Positions 47,098 through 56,658 of a stretch of DNA of 64,000 nt are shown here, piece after piece. The notes beneath the pieces were generated by a model. The model was not told where the DNA came from. It was given only the letters and a program-made list of their open reading frames with translations, and did not search any database. A program made the position numbers and the translations under genes. Numbering within the stretch: the first letter of the stretch is position 1; each line of letters begins with the position of its first letter. Source of the DNA: Paramyrothecium sp. XJ0827 (lineage: Eukaryota > Ascomycota > Sordariomycetes > Hypocreales > Stachybotryaceae); assembly GCA_020881915.1 (NCBI GenBank), contig JAJFPB010000004.1, forward strand, positions 3,472,001 to 3,536,000, read 5' to 3'.

Positions 47098-48139
47098 GTA
47101 AAAGATGGTGGAGGAGGGGGGTGAGGGGGGGGATGGCAATCGCTCGCTTCAACGAGTTCCAGCTTCCACATAAAATGGGGGGAATTACCCAACGGCGTAA
47201 GGAGTCTGTGTGTCAGAAAAGAAGGACCCCGGGACGTTTTGGAGTTTCTAGTGCTTGGCCTTTTCTTCTTTTCACCAAAGAGAGCTCTCGTGGAGCGTGT
47301 ATATCTCATTGTACCTAGCACGACCGTGACATATAATATGCATCTTACATGGTTCAGAACACTTCCCGCTCTCCGTAGGGCTCGGCCACCTTTTGTGACA
47401 TGATTAAGACCATGATGAAGGGAAGCCTGTCTCCATGTACAATCTTATACACCAAGAAAATGTCCCAAAATGCGCTTTCTATCTTTCATAAGTATCGGCA
47501 GCTTTCATCCTGTTTTGATCTTCTCATCATGACTCACGGATCATATTGGTGCTTTAAGCCATCGAAATTGTTGCGATTCATCCTGTCTAATATAATAAAG
47601 TGTTTGCTAGAGTCGTTTTCCCCTTTCATGACACCCCCTTTCCTCTCTTTTCCCCCTTCCCTTTCTCGTGCAGTCCTCTTCCTTATTTTTTGCAAATTCC
47701 AGTCAAACTCCTACTTATCAACATCCCACCGGAGAGAATACAAAGATTATATCGATATAGTTTGGTGAAAGGGGAGGGCTCGGGCGGCAAGAAATGAGCA
47801 CAAATGGAGGCGAGGAAGAGAAACGAAGGAGAAAGGAAGGAAGAGGAAGAGAGACTAGTGAGAGAGAGAGACAGGATTGGGCGGAGGAAGAGGGCTCCCC
47901 GATTCGTGGAGTTCATCACCGTCTCAAGACATTGCAGATGCTTGCTCGGAGGGAGAAGCGGGTGGCGATAGGAGAGATACTGCGTCAAGAGCGGGGTGAC
48001 ATGTGCTCTTGTGCATAGTTGGTGGTCGTCAGTGGCGGGAAGAGGCCTGCGTGTATCTCGTGTATTCTCAGAGTAGCATTGATGGAAGTGATCGCATCGG
48101 CTCTTCTCGATAGCCTCAACACGTTTACACACTCGTAAC
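47098..48139. other. Intergenic region between convergent RRP14 and VPS74
   Basis: This has a pyrimidine tract (about 47618-47700) and a purine tract (about 47810-47876) on the same strand, roughly 150 bp apart. No gene was seen; the 47400-47768 ORF is low-complexity noise. Confidence 0.6.
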
Positions 48140-49402
48140 TTATAGGAGGGAGTCAAGCCTGGTGAACACGTTCAAACAAGCTGCGACGACTTCAAACTGT
48201 AGCTCCTTGTCCTTGTGCTTGTTGATCTCCTATTCATCACGAATCAGCTTCTATCATCTGGTAGTTCTTGGGTCACTTCGTCAGCTTACCTCGGAGATCA
48301 GCTGAGGGAGGTTGGCCCCGATGCCATTGCCTGTGGCCTTCTTGCCAAAGGGCCACTGGCTGTAGTCAGCCAGCAGCTCGTCCGTCTGGGCAAAGGCCCG
48401 CTCCCTGGCCTCGTGGCCCAAGGTGGAGAGCGCGTTCTCGAGCACGTTGGCGGCGTAGGCGGCGCACACCATGGCGACGGTGCGCATGTAGCGGAAGTCG
48501 AGCGACTCGGGAAGGAACTGACTGCCATTGAGGACAACAGTGCGCTGTGTGAGCATGTTGCGGACGCGGCGGCGGATCTCCTCCTTAGCACCGCCGTCGG
48601 CGACAGGATGGGTAGCCATGTCGAAGAGGAGGAAGTTGCGTTTCTCGGTTCGGAGGATGCCCTTGTCAACGAGGCCCTTGGCCAGACGTTCGCGGACCTG
48701 CTTGAGCTGGTAACCAATCTTCATGAGGTTCCAGGTCTCGCCTTGGCAAAGCATTAGCCCGGATGGTGCAGGGAAGTCGGGACACGTAGCGGTAGCTCAA
48801 AACCTACCACTCATCAAATCAATCCAGGAGCTGACGCTCATCTTCTCGCTCTGCTTCATCAGCTTAAGCGCCTCGTCAAGCAGGACCTCTCCGGTAAGAG
48901 TGTCATCGATGACCTCGATATTTCGGTCGGCCACGGGGAAGCGCCGCCGAGAGGCATCCTTCTCCATGGCAATTCGGCCGCGGAACGCCAGCTCAAGGAC
49001 GATGCAGCCGCGCAGGGCGTAGGAGATGTTGTCGTTCCAGAAAGATAGGTAGCCCTAATGCAATTCATTGTTCAGTCTCGATCTCGGCGTCGATCGCATG
49101 GAAAGGGGTAATGCGGTTATGTTTCGTCGTACCTGCTTATCTTTGAGGCCAAGCAGCAGAACCTCCTCCATCATGGTCAGCTTGGGCTGCTTGCTTCGCT
49201 CGGCGCTCTCGCTGATGTCCCGGGGGTCGAAGGCAATCTTGTGGCCATTCTCGTTGCTCTCGTAGCTCGTCTCGGGGGCGCTGTCCTTAGCATTGGCTTT
49301 GCCGGCGCCGTTGCTCGTCTCGCCATCGGCCGAGCCGCTGCCATTGCCCGCAGCAGCCGCGCCGGCGCCGCGACGCCTCGTCAGTCCAGATTGAGTCGAC
49401 AT
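48140..49402 (-). CDS. VPS74: Golgi PI4P effector VPS74 / GOLPH3
   Basis: Exons 49402-49133, 49054-48808, 48741-48290 and 48229-48140 encode 352 aa. The N-terminal tail is disordered, with Arg9-Arg10-Arg11, a triple arginine like the one that binds coatomer in yeast Vps74. The GPP34 domain runs from about residue 75 to the end: [54 protein letters not shown], the hydrophobic hairpin [20 protein letters not shown], and [16 protein letters not shown]. The family binds phosphatidylinositol-4-phosphate and retains glycosyltransferases in Golgi cisternae. All introns are 60-78 bp. The last exon (30 codons) holds [20 protein letters not shown] and has to be joined by splicing. Confidence 0.95.
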
Positions 49403-51513
49403 TGCGATGGTGTGGAGTTCGTGTTCAAATGGGCGCGCACTAAGGTGGTAATGCGCTCCTGTAATCGATCGTCCAGGGGTAAAAGCTTGCGTTGCCGACA
49501 CGGACCAAGAAACAAAGGGCGACCAGTCGCAGGAGGGACTTAAACCCAGTGCAAGTTCCGCGATCCGCTGATTGGGCTCGAAGAATGGCAATGTGAGCGG
49601 GAGGTTACGCTCGAAACCGTGCTAGGCGTCCAAGGCAGAAATTCCCAAGTCCCCAAGGCTTGGCAGTAAATAATCCTGCTAGCGAGGATGCAGGGAGGAG
49701 GCACGGGGCAATGTTATCGACCGCGGGTTGGACCAAGAGTGGCTGGACACTCTAGATGTTGGCAAACGTATCTTGGGCTCGGAGTGCCAGTCTGCAGATG
49801 GCGATGCACCGAATCAGGTCGAGCGTGTCGAGGTTTAGATGTGCTTGGTCGCGTGGCCCCTTTGGAGTCGTTCTTCAGTAAGACGCCGCCGGTCACTGGG
49901 CAAGCCACTCCCAATAACTTGGGTGCTACAGTGACTCGGTGGGTACGAGGCTGTTCACCGCCCAACAGAGCAGTCGTGGTCCAATTTTAGATAACTAGAC
50001 CAGTAACCACGGGGTACCTGACGGGGCACTTGGCGATGAGTCAGCCAAACCCTCATAGAGCGTGTCCACTAACGACGTCTTGCATTCGGCGTGCCAGAGA
50101 ATAACTCGCGTCTTCTTTGTTCGCGACGACGCTGTGTGCCTCACCCACCCAGAAATTCGATTCCTCGATACGACGCGATGCAAGAGGTGAAAAATAATCT
50201 GCAGTTTGGCAGGGTGGCCTTGGGTCTCCCACCTTGTTATCTGTTAAAAGAAAGCTTTTCGAGCAATTCATTGATACTTCTGCCCGGACGAACGAGCGAT
50301 ACAGGACAGTAACGAGTGTCAGTGACGGAGAAAAGGATAACAATGACAATGGAGAAGTCTTCATTATTCATTATTTATTCCTATATACCTCAAGTCATGA
50401 TTGGCTTCAAACATAGGCTTCATTGTGCCTGACAAGACTTGCGATCATCCATCTGGTTGCTCAATGCTTACAGTATCTTCCATTGTGAAGGACCTGTCCA
50501 TTCCCTTCTCTTGCCAGAGGGATAAAAAGCAGTCAAGTACCACTATTAAAGACCGAAGTCGGTCTGGATCATGGACGACGTGTTTCCGCTACTGCTGGGT
50601 GGGCACATTGCCGAGAGAACTGGCCTCAGTTACGGGCTGCCTCAGAGTTACGTCCAGCTAAGGCAGGAGCTAAGGCAGGTTTCAACTTATACGAGCACTT
50701 GGTTGACCGTCGCAACGATCTTTGAAAATCGACCACCATGTGCGGACACCACAGTTGGAGCCACCGAGGCGGCGGCCGCGACCCGAGCCACATCCAGCCA
50801 CCCCGTGGCTACTGGCAGCTGGCAGAGGCTGCGCCGACAACAACCCCTTATAGCAGAAAATAATTCAATGGTCTGCAACAGCGGGTGAGCGGCGGTTGAA
50901 GTGGTGCAACGGTCAAAGGCACGGGTCGTGGGAAGGGTCGCCCTCCGCGATACTGAGCCAAACGACCGTTGCAACATGGATATCACGACGAACCCTCAGA
51001 CACGCCACCACCCCTGGAGACTAGCTCCGAGGTGGAGGGCCCTGGCGCAAACAAATACTCCATAAATCGAAAGTAGGGGCGCGCTGCAGTATCACCGCTA
51101 GAGAGTGATAGCAGGGCGTAAAATGGGCCTCTCGAGGCCCTGTCTTTTTTTGAATCCTATCGTGAGAAATGCTATGAGGATTCGAATCCCTTTGGCTGTT
51201 GTTTTTTTAATTGTTGTGCTGCGCGGTGCCAATGAGTAGTCAAGTGCTGGCAGCTGGCTTGGGATAAACCCGACTTTGCTCGGTGCACTACGATTTCCTT
51301 TGATGCATTAGAATACGACGAGTATATGGTACTTTTCGTCACATAACCCTATCAGAAAGTATGTGAAAGATGACCGGGTTCATTGAGATCATATTATCAT
51401 ATCACTGCAAACGGGTATCTCAGCATTTTTCCAATGGCATGCCTTTTTGTCTATGGCGCATTGTGACCCGTTTGTACCCGCTGACAATGCCGCGTAAACA
51501 TGCGTAAACAGTT
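49403..51513. other. Intergenic region, 2.1 kb, no gene found
   Basis: This lies upstream of VPS74 (-) and downstream of the next minus-strand gene. It contains a compact structured stretch at about 51100-51210: stem-loop GGGCCTC-TC-GAGGCCC, a T run, GAATCCT/AGGATTC arms, a GATTCGAATCC box and a second T run. I could not fold it into a tRNA. Other ORFs look random. Confidence 0.5.
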
Positions 51514-52548
51514 CTACAGCGAGGAGATGCTATCTGATCCGTTTGCCTCCTTCCAGACCGCATCGAAGTCGACGCCCCCAGCTTCAAAAAGGTCTCGAAT
51601 CTTCTTGGCCACTGCTTCTTGCCTCTCCGGACCAAAGCCTCCCGGCTGCGATGTCTCAAACTGCACAGTCTCGACCCAGCGGTAGAAGAGGTCCTCCTTG
51701 CCAAGAGCCGTCAATGCATCACGGAAGGCAAAGACCTGCCTCCGCTTCAGATCCTCGTCTGCGGAAATGCTCGCCTTGATGTCGTACGAAAGCCAGCCCC
51801 AATCTTCATGGTAGATGAGCACAACGTTCTTGAAGGCATCCAGCGCAACGTCCTTCTTGTCAACAAGTTGATGGGCCTTGACCATGGCGGCCCAGTCCAG
51901 GTCCCATTGTCCGTTCATGAGAAGGTACCCCGTCTTCTGCTCCTGAACAAGAGGTGTGGTCGACTGGCGAATGATGGGGAGCAGTAGCTTCTTGCCATCG
52001 CCGTCTTTGAGAAAGTCGCCAAGAAGCGTGTCCCATTCCCTGCTGCGGCGGACGTAGATCTCCTTGTCACGGAAACCGACGTTCCAACGCCATCGTGCTG
52101 GGTTCCCATGATCCGATGCGAGCGCGAACTCAACGGGCCAGGGCCAGACGAAAATGAATAGCAGAAAGTCGAATAGGAACACAGCTGCTCGCTTCGCAAT
52201 CTCCCAGTACAGTTCGTTCCAGGTGGCATCCTCCGTCTTGAAGGTGACGTTGTCTGGGCGCGCAAGGGCAGTGACGGTAAGGGTCCAGTACCAGGGAAGG
52301 ATGGAGTACATGCGCCAGACGAATGCTACGGCGACGGCAAGGTTCATGACAACCGGCACGAGGAAGATCTTGCGTTTGAAGGAGGCCGGCTTGGAGTCGA
52401 TGTGCGTGATGTACACATGCTTCTCGGAGAGCCCGGCAATGAAGGGCTCCAGGACTTCGGGAGGCCTTTTGAACGGGGTGGGAGGATTGGTCCGGTCTTG
52501 TGAGAAGCTCACAGACTTGGCGTTGCCGGACCGTTTTGATGGAGCCAT
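51514..52548 (-). CDS. Two-pass membrane protein, fungal, unknown function
   Basis: A single exon of 344 aa. The N-terminus (MAPSKRSGNAKSVSFSQDRT) is basic and Ser-rich, without a signal peptide. Two hydrophobic segments are visible: about residues 62-98 (KIFLVPVVMNLAVAVAFVWR continuing to a second half, WYWTLTVTAL) and about 117-142 (AKRAAVFLFDFLLFIFVWPW). The soluble C-terminal part (about 145-344) is aromatic-rich with no motif I recognise (RDKEIYVRRSREWDTLLGDF; KNVVLIYHEDWGWLSYDIKA). Composition and length look like a genuine conserved protein. Its start lies 600 bp from the divergent mitochondrial IF2 gene. Confidence 0.85.
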   Translation of the reverse strand: MAPSKRSGNAKSVSFSQDRTNPPTPFKRPPEVLEPFIAGLSEKHVYITHIDSKPASFKRKIFLVPVVMNLAVAVAFVWRMYSILPWYWTLTVTALARPDNVTFKTEDATWNELYWEIAKRAAVFLFDFLLFIFVWPWPVEFALASDHGNPARWRWNVGFRDKEIYVRRSREWDTLLGDFLKDGDGKKLLLPIIRQSTTPLVQEQKTGYLLMNGQWDLDWAAMVKAHQLVDKKDVALDAFKNVVLIYHEDWGWLSYDIKASISADEDLKRRQVFAFRDALTALGKEDLFYRWVETVQFETSQPGGFGPERQEAVAKKIRDLFEAGGVDFDAVWKEANGSDSISSL

Positions 52549-53149
52549 GGTTGCAAGCAGCGTTGATGGCGAGGGCTCAAGGCAATCGGCTTGACGACTC
52601 GCATGTGGGATTTGAGGATGAGATGTGGTGTTGCGTGTCGTTGGACCTCGAGGTTACCTTAACGCAGTACCTTGTTTGACCCATACGGTAAGGTAGCTTC
52701 TGGAAGAGCTCCAGCTCTTAGTGGGACGAACTCCGTTCCGGTAGCCCGCCTACAACCCACTATTAGAAGTAAGGGGACGAATTTGTTCTGCAAAGCAAGG
52801 GATGGCTACAGGCATGTCGATTATATGTGCATCTTGAAAGTCAGCAATGTCCTAGCTCCTGAAAAATACATACTCATTATCTAGACTAACACTAACTTAC
52901 CTTACCTTAACTGTTCTTGCAGTAAGGTAGTTGGGAAGAGCAGAGATTGAAGGTACCGCTAAGGTAAGGTACCTGAGGCGTCCGTGGCGGACAATCCCAG
53001 TCGCCGAAGCAGCTGCTGGCGCTAAAAAAGTTGCCGTCTCTCGCAGTCGCATGTGCTCGCGAACTTTCTCTCGTCTCTCCGCCTGAGCTTTTGTCGCATT
53101 CAATGCCTGCTGCAAGCTGTCGTCTTCGCAGTAGCCTCTTTTCGCGGCA
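52549..53149. other. Divergent promoter region (membrane protein / mitochondrial IF2)
   Basis: This 600 bp contains pentamer units at 52651-52690 and a longer cluster at 52896-52976. No gene was seen. Confidence 0.6.
52896..52976. repeat. TTACC/GGTAA pentamer cluster with inverted arms
   Basis: CTTACCTTACCTTAAC at about 52897-52912 is followed by AGTAAGGTAGTT at about 52921-52932, in opposite orientation, and then by AAGGTAAGGTACC at about 52961-52973. It lies about 175 bp upstream of the IF2 start codon. Confidence 0.7.
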
Positions 53150-56100
53150 ATGTTAAGAGCAACAGGATGGAAGGTAAGTCTTCTTCCGATCCACCGTTAG
53201 TGTACACCTCTCATGCCTTCACCATCAGGATCGTGGCAACAATTATGTCTGCGCCTTCTGCCGAACCCAGCTTCTCCCTCGACACGAAAATCCTCGCAGC
53301 CAAGGTGCATTGGCTCGGGTCGCCTCTGGCACGGCTATAGCTCCTAGCAGGGGAAAATTATCATCAGTATGCGGCCTACGACAGCTCTCCACGACGACAG
53401 CCTTGCGCAACACAGGCTCCGGTGGTAGTAGTTCGGGCTTCCCGCGAAGCTTCCCAGGCACTGCCGCAGGCGCATTCGGAAGCTTCAGGTCTGGCAGCGC
53501 GCAGCAAACTGCGGCCGAGCCAGCAGCCAACCGTGGGCTGCTTCCTCATGAACGCGCGGCTCGGCAAAAGGCAGCTCCTGTTCAGGAGACCCAGAAGGTT
53601 TCTACCAACCCCCCTGCGAGGCAAAATACACGCCCTGAACGTTCCAAGGAGCGCCAAGGGGGGCCCGCACGACTGAAGAATGAGGCAGAAGCCAAGATAT
53701 CCAGTCATGTACTGGCCGACATCTTCACCAAGTCGCGTACTCCAAAGACCTCTCCCACGTCCCATGCGTCGAAGCCCGGTGGGCACCCGAAAGAAGGAAG
53801 AACGACGCAGGCCCGTTTTGGTCGGACCGAAAATCCACAGCAATCCCACGGTCGGCACGCCGTTGGCCAGGAAACTCGAGCGAACACGACTGCCAATCAA
53901 GCAGCAACCAAAAAGGTCTTGGGTCACGGTGCCTTCAGTAACCGAAAGGCTACAATATCAGAGCCAGCCTTAGATTCCAAGTCTACGTTCGAACGGTCCT
54001 TCGACGGAGCTCGGGCAGCTCAAGCTCCTCCCAAATCGAACAAATCCCAAGACCAAAACGACAAAGATCTTGAAAGTTTCTGGGATCAGCTGGAGAGCAG
54101 GGTCGGTGCCAGAAAGCAGTCTGAAAAGGGTAACAGAAGAAGGGCATCTCGTCCGGATGACGTCGATGCTGCAGACACACCTGCCAAGACCGAGTCGTGG
54201 GCGCCGGCGCCCACAGCATCAAGCAGGGGCCGGAACGATGCTAATGTGGGCCGGGCAAGACGATCCTCGAGGTTTGATGATGAACAGGAAGTTGTCGAAA
54301 CTCGGCCAGGAAAGAAGTCCAAGCGCCAGAAGAGCAATCGATACGACGACGTTGACGAGGACACGTGGGACGATGAGGCCTTGGAAAGGTGGGAAAGAGC
54401 CCAACAGCGAAAAGCAGACAAAGCGGCGCAGAAAGCTCTGAATGCTCAAGCGAAAGTGCAGGCTCCAATGCCGATTTTCCTGCCGGAATTCATCAACATA
54501 TCCAATCTGGCGCAAGCCCTGCAACAACCACAAGCGCGCTTCTTGAATGATCTTGAGGAGATGGGCTTTGAAAACATCACGCATGATACCATCATGACTG
54601 GCGAGACAGCTGCTCTAGTTGCCGCGGAATATAACTTTGATCCCAAGGTAGATGATGGTACGCTTCGCGATCTGCGACCGCGTCCACCACCTGAAGATGT
54701 CTCTGTGCTCCCGCCGCGGCCTCCAGTTGTCACCATTATGGGCCATGTTGACCACGGAAAGACGACGCTCCTGGATTGGCTCCGTAAATCCTCCGTAGCG
54801 GCTCAAGAACATGGCGGCATCACTCAGCACATTGGTGCGTTCGTGGTCAAAATGTCCTCAGGGAAGTCTATCACCTTTCTCGATACGCCAGGCCACGCAG
54901 CATTCTTGTCCATGCGGCAGCGAGGAGCGAACGTCACCGACATTGTCGTCCTGGTGGTGGCTGCCGACGACAGTGTCATGCCCCAGACAATCGAAGCTCT
55001 GAAGCATGCCAGGGGTTCCAAAGTGCCGATCATTGTGGCCATCAACAAGATCGACAAGGAAGACGCCCGAATTAACGAGGTTAAGGCTGACCTCTCGCGC
55101 CACGGCGTTGAAATTGAAGATTATGGTGGCGACGTCCAGGTCGTTTGTGTCAGCGGCAAAACAGGCCAAGGCATGCCAGACCTAGAAGAAAACATTCTAA
55201 CGCTATCGGAAGTGCTTGATGTTCGAGCCGAAACCGATGGCATGGCTGAAGGCTGGGTTATCGAATCAAGTATCAAGCAAGACGGTAAGACTGCCACAAT
55301 ACTGGTGAAACGAGGCACGCTGCGTCCGGGTGACTTTGTTGTTGCTGGCAGAACCTGGGCAAGAATCCGTGTGCTTCGGAACGAGGCTGGCGTCGAGATA
55401 GATGAGGCCCCTCCTGGAACCCCCGCCGAAATTCTCGGCTGGCGTGAATTGCCAGAGGCTGGAGAACTCATCCTGCAGAGTCCGGATGAGAACAAGGCCA
55501 AGATAGCCGTCGAATACCGGGAGGAGATGGCGGAGCGCGAGCAGACGTCTCAGCAGCTCGTTGAGCAAGAGCAGCGCCAACGTGAGAAAGCTGCAGCAGA
55601 AGCGGCGGCGAAGGAGGCGGAGGAGGCAGGTGAAGTGGTGGTCGAAGATGCCGCGCCTACCACCGTCATCCAGAACTTCACGGTGAAAGCCGACGTTATC
55701 GGATCCGTGGAGGCGATCTGCGGCACCATTCAAGAGTTGGGCAACCACGAAGTGCGGCCCAAGGTTCTCCGTTCGTCGGCAGGCCAGGTCACAGAGTATG
55801 ATATCGACCATGCGGCAGCCTCAAAGAGCATCATCGTCAACTTCAACAGCCCTATCCAGCCCCATATCAAGGCCCTAGCCGAGGCCGCCAAGGTCAAGAT
55901 AATGGACCACACGGTCATCTACCACGTCGTCGATGATGTCAAGAGCGCATTGTCGGACCTGCTCCCCTTGAACGTTTGGACACGCGTGCTCGGCGAGGCC
56001 CAGATCCTCCAGTTGTTCTCCATCAACATCAAGAAGAAGGTCTTCAAGAACATTGCCGGATGCAGGGTCAGGAACGGATCGATCCGCAAGTCCTCGATAA

Positions 56101-56378
56101 TTAGGGTGCTACGGCGAGGAAATGTCATCTTCGAAGGTAAGCGATCCGCCGGCGGTTTTTTTAACAACCCCCCCTTCCCCCTTAAGCTTCCCTTTCACGT
56201 GCGGAGACTAACAAAACACGTCGCAGGCAAGGTAGACACCCTCAAGCACCTCAAAAAGGACGTTCAAGAGACCGGAAAGGGGTCCGAGTGCGGTATCGGC
56301 TTGGCCGGCTTCGAGGACTTCCAGGTCGACGACGAGATCCAGGCCATCGAGGAGGTCAGGGAGAAGCGGACGCTATGA
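53150..56378 (+). CDS. IFM1: Mitochondrial translation initiation factor IF-2
   Basis: Exons 53150-53173 (MLRATGWK), 53229-56136 and 56227-56378 encode 1,027 aa. The short first exon joins in phase to [20 protein letters not shown], giving an Arg-rich presequence; no usable ATG lies nearer the long frame. Residues 60-390 are basic and low in complexity. The IF2 N-domain block is [17 protein letters not shown], followed by [20 protein letters not shown]. The G-domain has G1 GHVDHGKT (513-520), DTPGH (560-564) and NKID (614-617). The beta-barrel and C-terminal IF2 domains follow. The factor binds GTP and formyl-Met-tRNA on the mitochondrial small subunit. The last intron (56137-56226, 90 bp) has no stop and keeps frame, so retention would add 30 residues inside the C-terminal domain. 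Confidence 0.94.
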
Positions 56379-56618
56379 GCGAGCGGACGGTATCCGCACG
56401 CGCCTATACCCCGTGCAACTTTGCTCTGGGGTTGTGAAAAATGTACACTACATGTATGAGTTCTGTGGTTGGAAGATGTAACATAGATTTTGGGTTCACT
56501 TAGATCAAAAGTAGACCTCGTGCCATCAGTATCCATGGCAGGGGATCATCATTACAGAGACCACACATATACAAAAATAACGCGGTTACAGCAAAAGGGC
56601 ACCCGACGATGTAGAACC

Positions 56619-56635
56619 TTTTTTTTTTTTTTTTT
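56619..56635 (-). repeat. 17-base T run (poly-A on minus strand) just after TSR3
   Basis: Seventeen T on the plus strand, which on the minus strand is a poly-A tract starting 24 nt after the TSR3 stop codon. It is probably a simple repeat in the short space between convergent genes. Confidence 0.85.
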
Positions 56636-56658
56636 ACGTTGTCAAACGACAGTGCATC

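Noticed and set aside
51160..51200. Possible tRNA at GGATTCGAATCC
   Set aside because: A-C mismatch at the top of the T stem and no 5' acceptor partner (ACAGCCA) within 150 bases; kept only as a low-confidence structured element.
21543..51510. GTAAACA/TGTTTAC forkhead-type motifs at about 21543, 12674, 4168 and a pair near 51496-51510
   Set aside because: Seven-base motifs are expected by chance in 64 kb; the pair near 51500 lies at the 3' end of a gene.
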